A stretch of DNA of 38,882 nucleotides from Pseudomonas sp. UBA5782 (GCA_002418465.1 DIEE01000264.1:289-39170), one strand, 5' to 3'; positions 1-9,672 are shown, counted from the first letter of the stretch. Notes: generated from the sequence alone by a model not told the origin. Program-made: numbers and translations.

Positions 1-834
1 TTCATCCAGCTGATGCGCCTGGACAAGCCGATCGGCATCTACCTGCTGCTGTGGCCGACGCTGTGGGCGCTGTGGGTGGCGGCCAAGGGCGTGCCGAGCG
101 CGAAGAACCTGTTCATCTTCGTTGTCGGCGTGCTGCTGATGCGCGCCGCCGGCTGCGTGATCAACGATTACGCCGACCGCAACTTCGACGGCCATGTCAG
201 CCGTACCCAGTTGCGCCCGCTGGCCAGTGGCAAGGTCAAGCCGCGCGAGGCGCTGGTGCTGTTCGCCGTGCTGCTGCTGGCGAGCTTCGCGCTGGTGTTG
301 TTCACCAACGCCACGACCCTCTGGCTGTCGTTCGGCGGCGTGCTGCTGGCGGCCAGCTATCCGTTCATGAAGCGCTACACCTTCTATCCGCAGGTGGTGC
401 TCGGCGCCGCGTTCTCCTGGGGCATGCCGATGGCGTTCACCGCCGAGACCGACAGCCTGCCGGCGACGGCCTGGCTGCTGTACATCGCCAACCTGCTGTG
501 GACGGTGGCTTACGACACCTACTACGCCATGGCCGACCGCGAGGACGACCTGAAGATCGGGGTCAAATCCACCGCCATCCTCTTCGGCGACGCCGACCGC
601 GCGATCATCCTCTGCCTGCAGTTGCTGGCGTTGCTGTGCCTGGCCCTGGCCGGCGGGCGCTTCGAACTCGGCGGCTGGTTCCTGCTCGGCCTGGGCGTAG
701 CTGCGGCGTGCTTCGCCTGGGAGTTCTGGATCACCCGCCGGCGCGAACCGCTGGTGTGCTTCAGGGCCTTTTTGCACAACCACTGGGCCGGGCTGGCGAT
801 CTTCATCGGCATCGTTCTTGACTACGCGCTCTAG
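1..834 (+). CDS. ubiA: 4-hydroxybenzoate polyprenyltransferase, 5'-truncated by window edge
   Basis: Membrane prenyltransferase of ubiquinone synthesis that attaches the polyprenyl tail to 4-hydroxybenzoate at the inner membrane. The reading frame is open from base 1 (Phe-Ile-Gln-Leu before the first Met at 13), so the true start lies upstream; the family is about 295 residues and 277 are seen here. The first Asp-rich motif NDYADRNFD (about bases 160-189) and the second, DTYYAMADRED (about 514-546), bind Mg-diphosphate and are both intact. Several hydrophobic helices follow, as expected for this all-helical membrane family. In Pseudomonas ubiA normally lies just before phoB, which fits. Identification is firm; only the N-terminus is missing. 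Confidence 0.96.
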   Translation, partial: FIQLMRLDKPIGIYLLLWPTLWALWVAAKGVPSAKNLFIFVVGVLLMRAAGCVINDYADRNFDGHVSRTQLRPLASGKVKPREALVLFAVLLLASFALVLFTNATTLWLSFGGVLLAASYPFMKRYTFYPQVVLGAAFSWGMPMAFTAETDSLPATAWLLYIANLLWTVAYDTYYAMADREDDLKIGVKSTAILFGDADRAIILCLQLLALLCLALAGGRFELGGWFLLGLGVAAACFAWEFWITRRREPLVCFRAFLHNHWAGLAIFIGIVLDYAL

Positions 835-846
835 GCGGCAGCGCAC

Positions 847-880
847 CTGTCACATCGCTGAAACATTTCCGTTATCTAAT
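847..880 (+). promoter_or_regulatory. Pho box and -10 element of phoB
   Basis: Two 7-bp direct half-sites, CTGTCAC (847-853) and CTGAAAC (858-864), are separated by 4 bp (ATCG). A -10-like TCTAAT (875-880) starts 10 bp after the second half-site. This is the known architecture of PhoB-activated promoters, where the Pho box replaces the -35 element. It predicts autoregulation of phoB(R) under phosphate starvation. The motif is seen directly; binding is inferred. Confidence 0.75.
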
Positions 881-912
881 GCGTCGCATAGATGAATTGG
901 GCAGGAATGGAC

Positions 913-1602
913 ATGGCAGGTAGAACAATCCTCATCGTGGACGACGAAGCGCCGATCCGCGAGATGATCGCGGTGGCCCTGGAGATGGCCGGCTACGAAT
1001 GCCTGGAGGCGGAAAACACCCAGCAGGCGCACGCGCTGATCGTCGACCGCCAGCCGGACCTGATCCTGCTCGACTGGATGCTCCCCGGCACCACCGGCAT
1101 CGAGCTGGCGCGCCGCCTCAAGCGCGACGAGATGACCGCCGAAGTGCCGATCATCATGCTCACCGCCAAGGGCGAAGAGGACAACAAGATCCAGGGCCTG
1201 GAAGTCGGCGCCGACGACTACATCACCAAGCCGTTCTCGCCGCGCGAACTGGTCGCCCGCCTCAAGGCCGTGCTGCGCCGCGCCGGCCCGGTGGACAACG
1301 AGGCACCGATCGAAGTCGGCAGCCTGCTGCTCGATCCGATCAGCCACCGCGTCACCATCGACGGCAAGCCGGCCGAGATGGGCCCCACGGAATACCGCCT
1401 GCTGCAATTCTTCATGACCCACCAGGAGCGCGCCTACAGCCGCGGTCAGTTGCTCGACCAGGTCTGGGGCGGCAACGTCTACGTCGAGGAGCGTACCGTC
1501 GACGTGCACATCCGCCGCCTGCGCAAGGCGCTGGGCGAGGTACACGAGAACCTGGTGCAGACGGTGCGCGGCACCGGTTACCGCTTCTCCACCAAGAGCT
1601 GA
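913..1602 (+). CDS. phoB: Phosphate regulon response regulator PhoB
   Basis: OmpR-family response regulator that, when phosphorylated by PhoR, activates phosphate-starvation genes. The N-terminal receiver domain has the acidic pair in VDDEAP, the phospho-acceptor Asp in LLDWMLPG, the Thr in MLTAKGE and the Lys in ITKPFSPREL. The C-terminal winged-helix DNA-binding domain ends in the typical VRGTGYRFS. The ATG at 913 is chosen over the upstream in-frame ATG at 892: it gives 229 residues, the usual PhoB length, starts with the expected short stretch before ILIVDDE, and has AGGA at 903-906. It is preceded by a Pho box and followed after 78 bp by phoR. Confidence 0.97.
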   Translation: MAGRTILIVDDEAPIREMIAVALEMAGYECLEAENTQQAHALIVDRQPDLILLDWMLPGTTGIELARRLKRDEMTAEVPIIMLTAKGEEDNKIQGLEVGADDYITKPFSPRELVARLKAVLRRAGPVDNEAPIEVGSLLLDPISHRVTIDGKPAEMGPTEYRLLQFFMTHQERAYSRGQLLDQVWGGNVYVEERTVDVHIRRLRKALGEVHENLVQTVRGTGYRFSTKS

Positions 1603-1680
1603 GGGCGTTCGCCGGCGCTGAACCGGTAAACTGCACACCACCGACCGCCGACTCCCTCTCGCACAGGACCTGACCTCGCC

Positions 1681-3012
1681 TTGAACACCGATTGGCGCCG
1701 CATTCTGCTCCGCCACCTGCTCGCGCTGACCGGCGGCGGGCTACTGCTCGGCTTCATCAGCGACGCCTATGGCTGGAGTTTCGCGCTCTGCCTGGCGGTC
1801 TACCTTGGCTGGCTGCTGCGCGACCTGCTGCGTCTGCGGCGCTGGCTGGAGAGTGCCGACGGGCAGTCCGAGGTGCCTGAGGCACGCGGTCTGTGGGAAG
1901 AGCTGTTCGACCGCATCTACCACCTGCAACGGCGCAATCGCCAGGCCCGCGAGCGCCTGCAGGCGGTCATCGACCGCGCCCAGGAATCCACCGGTGCGCT
2001 GCGCGACGCGGTGATCATGCTCGACAGCAGCGGCAACCTGGAATGGTGGAACCCGGCGGCGGAAACCCTTCTCGGCCTCAAGGGGCGCCAGGACGAAGGC
2101 CAGCCGGTGGGCAACCTGGTGCGCCATCCGCGCTTCAAGGAATACTTCGAGCAGGAGCAGCATGCCGACCCGCTGGAGATTCCCTCGCCGGTCAACGAGG
2201 ACCTGCGCCTGCAGTTCCTGATCACCCGCTACGGCAAGCGCGAGCACCTGATGCTGGTGCGCGACGTGACCCGCGTCCATCAGCTGGAACAGATGCGCAA
2301 GGACTTCGTCGCCAACGTCTCCCACGAACTGCGCACGCCGCTGACGGTGATCGCCGGCTACCTGGAAACCCTGCTCGACAACGACGCCGGTGCCAGCCCG
2401 CGCTGGCGCCGCGCCATGCAGCAGATGCAGGAGCAGGCCGGGCGCATGCAGAACCTGCTCAACGACCTGCTGCTGCTGGCACGCCTGGAGGCCACCGATT
2501 ACCCGTCGGACAACCAGCCGGTGACGGTGGAGCCGATGCTGCAGTCGATTCGCGCCGACGCCCTGGTGCTGTCCGGCGAGCGTGGCCATCGCGTGCAACT
2601 GGACATCGAGGTGGGCATACGCCTCAAGGGCAGCGAGACGGAGCTGCGCAGCGCCTTCTCCAACCTGGTGTTCAACGCGGTGAAATACACCCCGGCCGGC
2701 GGCGACGTGCGCATCCGCTGGTGGAGCGACGCCAACGGCGCACACCTGGCGGTGGCCGATAGCGGCGTCGGCATCGAGGCCAAGCACCTGCCGCGTCTCA
2801 CCGAACGTTTCTATCGCGTCGACTCCAGCCGCGCACTGAGCACCGGCGGCACCGGCCTCGGCCTGGCCATCGTCAAGCACGTGCTGCTGCGCCATCGCGG
2901 CAAGCTGGAGATCACCAGCGTGCCGGGCAAGGGCAGCGTCTTCACCTGTCATTTCGCGCCGGCCCAGGTGGTCCTGCCGACGGCCCTGCCGGCGTCCACA
3001 GCGGACGACTGA
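1681..3012 (+). CDS. phoR: Phosphate regulon sensor histidine kinase PhoR
   Basis: Membrane-bound sensor kinase that phosphorylates PhoB when phosphate is scarce. Two hydrophobic segments lie in about residues 10-50 and a PAS domain at about 95-200. The H-box VSHELRTPL carries the phospho-accepting His215. The ATP-binding domain follows, with the N-box around Asn332 (FNAVKYTP), G1 box DSGVGI (360-365) and G2 box GGTGLGLAI (389-397). The start is a TTG at 1681, about 12 bp after AGGA; no better ATG is present, and 443 residues is the normal length. It is probably cotranscribed with phoB (78-bp gap, no terminator seen). Confidence 0.96.
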   Translation: MNTDWRRILLRHLLALTGGGLLLGFISDAYGWSFALCLAVYLGWLLRDLLRLRRWLESADGQSEVPEARGLWEELFDRIYHLQRRNRQARERLQAVIDRAQESTGALRDAVIMLDSSGNLEWWNPAAETLLGLKGRQDEGQPVGNLVRHPRFKEYFEQEQHADPLEIPSPVNEDLRLQFLITRYGKREHLMLVRDVTRVHQLEQMRKDFVANVSHELRTPLTVIAGYLETLLDNDAGASPRWRRAMQQMQEQAGRMQNLLNDLLLLARLEATDYPSDNQPVTVEPMLQSIRADALVLSGERGHRVQLDIEVGIRLKGSETELRSAFSNLVFNAVKYTPAGGDVRIRWWSDANGAHLAVADSGVGIEAKHLPRLTERFYRVDSSRALSTGGTGLGLAIVKHVLLRHRGKLEITSVPGKGSVFTCHFAPAQVVLPTALPASTADD

Positions 3013-3148
3013 ACGGCGCGCCCCTCGCGCCCTGGGTGGCCATGGCCGGCGGCAGCAGGCCTGCCGCTCGGCCACTCGCCGCCGAAAGTGTTGCAAAGCC
3101 CGAATTCAACCCTCAACCTTGAGCTGTCATCAGCCCTACGAACCCCCC

Positions 3149-4486
3149 ATGGACCCTTCCCCTAGCTCCCTCTACACCTATTTCGCCGACTTCGGCCTCG
3201 TGCTGTTCGCCCTGTTTCTCGTGCTGCTCAACGGCTTCTTCGTCGCCGCCGAGTTCGCCATGGTCAAGCTGCGCGCCACCCGGGTCGAAGCCATCGCCAA
3301 GAAAAGCGGCTGGCGCGGGCAGATCCTGCGCACCGTGCACAACCAGCTGGACGCCTACCTGTCGGCCTGCCAACTGGGCATTACCCTGGCCTCCCTCGGC
3401 CTCGGCTGGGTCGGCGAACCGGCCTTCGCCCACCTGCTCACGCCGCTGCTGCACTACTTCGATATCGATTCGCCGGCGCTGGTCCACGGCATCGCCTTCT
3501 TCAGCGCGTTCTTCATCATTTCCTACCTGCACATCGTGGTCGGCGAGCTGGCGCCCAAGTCCTGGGCGATCCGCCAGCCCGAGCTGCTGTCGCTGTGGAC
3601 GGCGGTGCCGCTGTACCTGTTCTACTGGCTGATGTACCCGGCCATCTACCTGCTCAACGCCAGTGCCAACGGCATCCTGCGTATCGCCGGGCAGGGCGAG
3701 CCGGGGCCGCACCACGAGCACGCCTACAGCCGCGACGAACTCAAGCTGATCCTGCACTCGAGCCGCGCCCACGACCCTAGCGACCAGGACATGCGCGTGC
3801 TGGCCTCGGCGGTGGAACTGGGTGAGCTGGAAGTGGTGGACTGGGCCAACTCCCGCGAGGATTTGGTCTACCTGGAGCGCCAGGCTCCGCTTGAGGAAGT
3901 CTTCGAGGTATTCCGCCGGCACAAGTACAGCCGCTACCCGGTGTACGACGAGGCCGCCGAGACCTTCGTCGGCGTGCTGCACATCAAGGACCTGCTGCTG
4001 GAACTGTCGCTGCTGGAGATGCTGCCCTCGGCGCTCAAGCTCGACGACCTGATCCATCCGATCGACCGGATTTCCCGGCACATGCCGCTCTCCGCGCTGC
4101 TCGAGCAGTTCCGCCAGGGTGGCTCGCACTTCGCCCTGGTCGAGGAGGCGGACCACAAGGTGGTCGGCTTCCTGACCATGGAAGACGTGCTCGAAGTGCT
4201 GGTAGGCGACATCCAGGACGAACACCGCAAGGCCGAGCGCGGCATCCTCGCCTACCAGCCGGGCAAGCTGCTGGTGCGTGGCGACACGCCGCTGTTCAAG
4301 GTCGAGCGCCTGCTCGGCGTCGACCTCGACCACGTCGAGGCGGAAACCCTCGCCGGGCTGATCTACGACACCCTGAAACGGGTCCCGGAAGAAGAGGACG
4401 TGCTGGAAACCGACCAGCTGCGGATCATCGTGAAGAAGATGAAAGGTCCGAAGATCGTCCTCGCCAAGGTCGTCAAGCTGGATTGA
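3149..4486 (+). CDS. CNNM/CorC-family membrane protein (DUF21-CBS pair-CorC domain)
   Basis: Inner-membrane protein of the hemolysin-C/CorB/CNNM family, often linked to magnesium or cobalt transport; the substrate here is not known. An N-terminal DUF21 region with several hydrophobic helices spans about residues 10-180, including LNGFFVAAEFAMVK (27-40) and the conserved VGELAPKSWA (131-140). A CBS-domain pair covers about 210-335 and a CorC/HlyC-type domain about 355-435. The ATG at 3149 (MDPSPSS) is preferred to an in-frame TTG at 3119 because the family starts close to the first helix, giving 445 residues. It follows phoR by 136 bp, the same neighbour as in P. aeruginosa (PA5362, from memory). 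Older annotations call such proteins hemolysins, which is misleading. Confidence 0.9.
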   Translation: MDPSPSSLYTYFADFGLVLFALFLVLLNGFFVAAEFAMVKLRATRVEAIAKKSGWRGQILRTVHNQLDAYLSACQLGITLASLGLGWVGEPAFAHLLTPLLHYFDIDSPALVHGIAFFSAFFIISYLHIVVGELAPKSWAIRQPELLSLWTAVPLYLFYWLMYPAIYLLNASANGILRIAGQGEPGPHHEHAYSRDELKLILHSSRAHDPSDQDMRVLASAVELGELEVVDWANSREDLVYLERQAPLEEVFEVFRRHKYSRYPVYDEAAETFVGVLHIKDLLLELSLLEMLPSALKLDDLIHPIDRISRHMPLSALLEQFRQGGSHFALVEEADHKVVGFLTMEDVLEVLVGDIQDEHRKAERGILAYQPGKLLVRGDTPLFKVERLLGVDLDHVEAETLAGLIYDTLKRVPEEEDVLETDQLRIIVKKMKGPKIVLAKVVKLD

Positions 4487-4656
4487 CCGCGTCGCCGGTG
4501 CGCTGTTGGGCGACGACTGCCCGCTCTGGCGCGGGCCGTCTGCGGCGGGGGGCTGGTACACTTCGGCATCCCCGTTGCAGCGCTTTTCAGCGCTGGCGAA
4601 ATGCGCTGCGTGCGGGCTCCGCGCCTCATTCCATGCCGCCACCGTCCGTCGATCCC

Positions 4657-5400
4657 ATGTCGCTCAAACTCGTCTCCGTCAACATCGAACGCTCCAAACA
4701 CCTGCCGCGCGTCGAGGCCTTCGTTCGTGCTGCGCGTCCGCACGTGCTCTGCCTGCAGGAGCTGTGCGAGCGCGACATCCCGTTCTTCGAGGCGCTGATG
4801 GGCGGCCGCATGCGCTTCGCGGCGATGGCACGTTATCCGGGGGAAGGGCCGGATAACGTGGTCGGCGTCGGCATGATCGCCCGCGAGGCGGCGCTGGAGG
4901 ACGTGACCGCCGAGTATTACTCCGGCAGCGCCGCGAGCATTCGCGAGATGGGTTTTCTCACCGCGGACGGCCAGCGTGGCGCCGACCCGCTGAGCATCGC
5001 CGAAGTCATGCTCAGCGCCAGTCTCGGCGGCTTCCGTATCGCCGTCACCCACCTCAACGTGACCCCGTTCGGGACCTCCACGCCTTACCAGCGCGAGAGC
5101 GCCGGCAAGCTGATCGGCCTCGCCGAAGCGCAGGCGCGGGAGGCCGGCGACCTGCTGCTGGTGGGTGACTTCAACGCGCCGCGTGGCCGCGCCACCTTCG
5201 ACCTGATCGCCGAGCACTTCATCGACGGCATCCCGGCGCAGCACACCACCAGCATCGACGGCTCGCTGCACCGCGCCGGTGATATCCCGTTCATGGTCGA
5301 CGGGCTGTTCCACACGCCGGGCTACCGTCTGGAGGACGTCACCCTGAGCACCGGCGTCTCCGATCACTGCGCGCTGAGTTGCTGGTTGAGCAGGGACTGA
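4657..5400 (+). CDS. Endonuclease/exonuclease/phosphatase (EEP) family protein
   Basis: Metal-dependent phosphoesterase-fold protein; the true substrate (nucleic acid, lipid or sugar phosphate) cannot be read from the sequence. The family's catalytic pattern is complete: Asn in VSVNIER, Glu in LCLQELC, His in VTHLN, Asp and Asn in VGDFNAPRG, and the terminal SDH in VSDHCALS. No signal peptide or membrane segment is seen, so it is likely cytoplasmic. The ATG at 4657 gives 247 residues and begins directly with the first beta strand. An in-frame ATG at 4633 and a longer extension upstream are possible; none has a good ribosome-binding site. It lies 170 bp after the CorC-like gene and is the last plus-strand gene of this block. 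Confidence 0.82.
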   Translation: MSLKLVSVNIERSKHLPRVEAFVRAARPHVLCLQELCERDIPFFEALMGGRMRFAAMARYPGEGPDNVVGVGMIAREAALEDVTAEYYSGSAASIREMGFLTADGQRGADPLSIAEVMLSASLGGFRIAVTHLNVTPFGTSTPYQRESAGKLIGLAEAQAREAGDLLLVGDFNAPRGRATFDLIAEHFIDGIPAQHTTSIDGSLHRAGDIPFMVDGLFHTPGYRLEDVTLSTGVSDHCALSCWLSRD

Positions 5401-5624
5401 GAAGGCCTCGCGGTCCTCGCCTGCCGGGCTGAAGCGGCTCATCCGGGAGGGACAGGCTTCAGCACCGGGATCACGCGGGTTGCCCCTGCCCTACGTCGGA
5501 TCAGCGTCGGGGTGGGCCGGGCGGCGATCCGCTTCAGGCCACTGTCACCGCCGAATCGCGCGGATCATCGTCCGCGCCACCCTAAGGGGCTGCGCGCGGT
5601 GCATTGATCTTCGTGCAGGCAATA

Positions 5625-5652
5625 AAAAAGCAGACCGAGGTCTGCTTTTTTC
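5625..5652 (-). terminator. Rho-independent terminator of ntrC (bidirectional)
   Basis: Perfect stem GCAGACC / GGTCTGC with a two-base GA loop, flanked by A6 on the left and T6 on the right. It lies 13 bp beyond the ntrC stop codon and can end transcription from both directions, so it also closes the plus-strand phoBR block. Confidence 0.9.
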
Positions 5653-5665
5653 AGTGCGTCGCGAC

Positions 5666-7091
<1,426 letters not shown>

Positions 7092-7102
<11 letters not shown>

Positions 7103-8183
7103 GTGACGCTGCTCCTTGTTCCAGCGGCAGGAAGATCGAGAACACGGTGTGGCCGGGATGGCTCTCGCATTCGATCAGCCCCTGGTGCTGACTGATGATG
7201 TTCTGGGTGATCGCGAGGCCCAGCCCGGTACCGTCCGGGCGGCCACTGACCATGGGATAGAAGATGGTGTCCTGCATGTCGGCGGGGATGCCCGGCCCGT
7301 TGTCGATGATCTCCAGCTTGGCCACCAGGCGATGACGGATGTGGCCGATGGTGAACTGGCGCAGGGTGCGGGTGCGCAGGGAAATCCGTCCCAGCTGCAG
7401 GTCGTTCTGCGCCGAGAGCGCCTGCATCGCGTTGCGCACGATGTTGAGTACAGCCTGGATCATCTGTTCGCGGTCGATCAGCACCTCGGGAATGCTGGGA
7501 TCGTAGTCGCGAACCAGGGTGATGCGCCCCTGGCTTTCCGCCTCCACCAGGCTGCTGACGCGCTCCAGCACTTCGTGGACGTTGGTCATCGACAGCGATG
7601 GCAGCTTGTTCGAGCCGAGCATGCGGTCGACCAGATTACGCAGGCGGTCCGCTTCCTCGATGATGACGTTGGTGTAGTCCTTCAGGTGTTCTTCCGGCAG
7701 CTCGCGGGCGAGCAGCTGCGCTGCGCCGCGGATACCGCCCAGCGGGTTCTTGATCTCGTGGGCCAGGCCGCGCACCAGCAGCTTGGTGGTTTCCTGCTTG
7801 GACAGCTGCGCCTCTTCCTTGGTGATCCGCAGCAGGCGGTCACGCGGGTGGACTTCCAGTAGCAGCAGGGTTTCGCTGCGGGTGATGATCGGCGTCACCG
7901 CGTAGTCGACCGTCTGCACCTGGCCGGTGAGCGAGGTGAGGGTGGCTTCGCGCTTGGTGAACGGATGCGCCTGCTCGACCGCCTGGCGCAGCGAATGCAG
8001 CGCCTCGGGCGACTCGGTGAACAGTTCGCTGATGAACTGACCGTGGCTGCGCTGGCCGCTGACAGCCAGCAGCATCTCCGCCGCCGGGTTCATGTACTCG
8101 AGCCGCAGTTCGGCGTTGAGCAGCAGGGTCGCGGTGGTGAGATTGTCGAGCAACAGCCGGTGCAGGGGAGAATCGTAGGTCAT
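7092..8183 (-). CDS. ntrB: Nitrogen regulation sensor histidine kinase/phosphatase NtrB (NR-II)
   Basis: Cytoplasmic kinase that phosphorylates or dephosphorylates NtrC in response to the PII protein. A PAS domain lies at about residues 5-120 (MNPAAEMLL at 31-39). The H-box RGLAHEIKNPLGG has the phospho-accepting His142. The ATPase domain carries IVRNAMQAL (N-box), DNGPGIP (G1) and GTGLGLAI (G2). The ATG at 8183 (MTYDSPLH) is chosen because it gives 363 residues, the family length; the frame stays open for 36 codons further upstream through non-conserved sequence. No transmembrane helix is present, as expected. It overlaps ntrC by 11 bp. A sigma-54-like element lies 33 bp before the start. 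Confidence 0.97.
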
Positions 8184-8215
8184 GACTGCGCAGGTCTCAA
8201 AGGATGCTGGAAAAA

Positions 8216-8231
8216 TGCAAAAAGCAAACCA
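8216..8231 (-). promoter_or_regulatory. Candidate sigma-54 promoter of ntrBC
   Basis: On the minus strand the sequence reads TGGTTTG-N4-TTGCA. The invariant GG and GC are separated by 10 bp, as in -24/-12 promoters, but three of the seven -24 positions differ from TGGCACG. The -12 end is 33 bp before the ntrB ATG. The region is AT-rich, so chance similarity is possible. Confidence 0.4.
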
Positions 8232-8374
8232 AGCCCTGAAAAGACGCGCTTTTATCGCCGAAATCGTCCGACAGGCTGTTTTTCGGCGCAAAAAACAGTG
8301 GGGTCGTGGGCTAATTTGGCGATGGTATAAAAATCAGTGCACTGCTGCGCTCTTTATTGGTGCGCAGCTTGCGA

Positions 8375-9001
8375 TCAGATGAAGGGAATGAAGGGGATGT
8401 CGCTTTTTTCCGGAGGCTTGTCCTTCAGTGGGCATTCCGGGCGCACACCCCAGTCGGCCTCCAAGCAGGGGCGGACATTGCGTTTCTGCGCCAGACTCGG
8501 CCGCTGTACGTGGAATGGCTGGCTCGGCGTACGTTCGAGCACGGCATTGCCGGCGTCGATGATCTCCACGGACAACTGATGCGTGCCACGGTCCAGCGTG
8601 GCCAGCGGGAACACCGGGCTGCGGGTCGGCGCGCCGACCAGTTTGCCGTCCAGATAGAGGCGGTAGTTGTGGCCGGGCAGCAGGTTCGGTTCGCTGGTCA
8701 CGGTGACGATCAGGTTGCCGTCGCCATCGCGGATGGTCGCGTCCGGCTCCGGCACGAGAATTCGCAGCAGGCTGTAGTGGGGCACGGCCACGGTCGGCGC
8801 GGCGGGCGGCTCGGCGCGGATCGCCACCGGTCCTGCGGACATCGCGTTGGACGGCGCCAGTTCGACCCGCTTGGCGTCGTTGCCCGAGCGCGGCTGGTCG
8901 GTGAACACTCGGTTGCCGGATTCGTCGACGTAGGTGTAGACCTCGGCCGCCGCGGGCAGCGTGACCAGCAGCAGGGCGAGTAGCAGGGCGGGTTTCGGCA
9001 C
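8375..9001 (-). CDS. Secreted DUF4124 protein, second of a tandem pair
   Basis: Function unknown. A signal peptide is seen at residues 1-19 (hydrophobic LLLALLLVTLPAAAEV), followed by the DUF4124 motif VYTYVDESGNRVFTDQP and then a beta-rich C-terminal half of about 110 residues that aligns by eye with the same part of the upstream neighbour (RLYLDGKLVGAP versus RLLLDGSPYGVP; LDRGTHQLSVEI versus IDRGEHSLAVEV). The start is GTG at 9001. Its first base is also the last base of the preceding stop codon read on the minus strand (TAGTG), so translation is probably coupled. Length 208. It lies between glnA and ntrB, the same place as uncharacterised genes in P. aeruginosa, so the pair is conserved there. 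Periplasmic location is inferred. Confidence 0.85.
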   Translation of the reverse strand: MPKPALLLALLLVTLPAAAEVYTYVDESGNRVFTDQPRSGNDAKRVELAPSNAMSAGPVAIRAEPPAAPTVAVPHYSLLRILVPEPDATIRDGDGNLIVTVTSEPNLLPGHNYRLYLDGKLVGAPTRSPVFPLATLDRGTHQLSVEIIDAGNAVLERTPSQPFHVQRPSLAQKRNVRPCLEADWGVRPECPLKDKPPEKSDIPFIPFI

Positions 9002-9555
9002 TAGTTGCTCGGTCTCGGCGGTGCCGGGCGCAGCGCCGGGCTCTGGGTGTTGACGCGCTGCACGCTGAAGGTGATGGGCGTGCTCTGCTGGATCGACTGG
9101 CCACCGCTGAGGACTTCGACGGCCAGGCTGTGCTCGCCGCGATCGATGTTGCTCAGCGGCAGGCGCAGCGAGGAGTAGGGCACTCCGTAGGGGCTGCCGT
9201 CCAGTAGCAGGCGCAGCGTGTGCCCGGCGGCCAGCATCGGCTGCAGGATCACGTCGACGCTGAAACTGCCGTCGTTGGCACGTATCGCCTCGGCGTTGGG
9301 CACGTTCAGTTGCAGCACCGCATACGGCGGCTGGTCGGCCTGGCCGGACTGGCCGGAATCCTGGCTCGGCGGTGGATTGGCCGGTGCCTGGATGTCCACG
9401 GTGTTGGTCGGCGGCAGCTGGATGGTTTCCGCCTGGGTGCCATCCGGCGGCTGGTTGGTGAACACCGTCTTGCCATCGGCATCGAGGTATTTGTAGATCT
9501 GCGCGGTTGCCGGCAGGGTCAGCAGGCAGAGGAGGCAGGCAATCAGCAGGCGCAT
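9001..9555 (-). CDS. Secreted DUF4124 protein, first of a tandem pair
   Basis: Function unknown. A signal peptide covers residues 1-18 (MRLLIACLLCLLTLPATA), then the DUF4124 motif IYKYLDADGKTVFTNQPP, a low-complexity Pro/Ser/Gln linker (about 55-75) and a beta-rich domain paralogous to that of the next gene. The ATG at 9555 is chosen because it places the signal peptide at the N-terminus; the open frame runs 38 codons further upstream without conserved content. Length 184. It is separated from glnA by a terminator, so it probably has its own promoter; a perfect 8-bp inverted repeat (9585-9615) lies 30 bp upstream. The stop overlaps the next start by one base. Confidence 0.84.
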   Translation of the reverse strand: MRLLIACLLCLLTLPATAQIYKYLDADGKTVFTNQPPDGTQAETIQLPPTNTVDIQAPANPPPSQDSGQSGQADQPPYAVLQLNVPNAEAIRANDGSFSVDVILQPMLAAGHTLRLLLDGSPYGVPYSSLRLPLSNIDRGEHSLAVEVLSGGQSIQQSTPITFSVQRVNTQSPALRPAPPRPSN

Positions 9556-9584
9556 CGGCGCGGCTCCGTAGGTGGACGTCCTAA

Positions 9585-9615
9585 GCCTTGCACCCCGGCG
9601 CCCGGCTTGCAAGGC
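9585..9615. repeat. Inverted repeat upstream of the DUF4124 pair
   Basis: Perfect arms GCCTTGCA (9585-9592) and TGCAAGGC (9608-9615) flank a GC-rich 15-bp centre. It lies 30 bp before the start of the first DUF4124 gene. It could be an operator or a leader hairpin; there is no T-run, so it is not a typical terminator. Confidence 0.55.
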
Positions 9616-9672
9616 GGATGAGCCGGCCTGAGCCGCGGAGGGTGGCGCGAAGGATTTTCCAGCGCCCATGAA

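Noticed and set aside
8343..8366. TGCGC ... GCGCA dyad before ntrB as a full NtrC site
   Set aside because: The arms are 11 bp apart, whereas NtrC dyads need about 5-7 bp between half-sites; only the GGTGCG half resembles the consensus.
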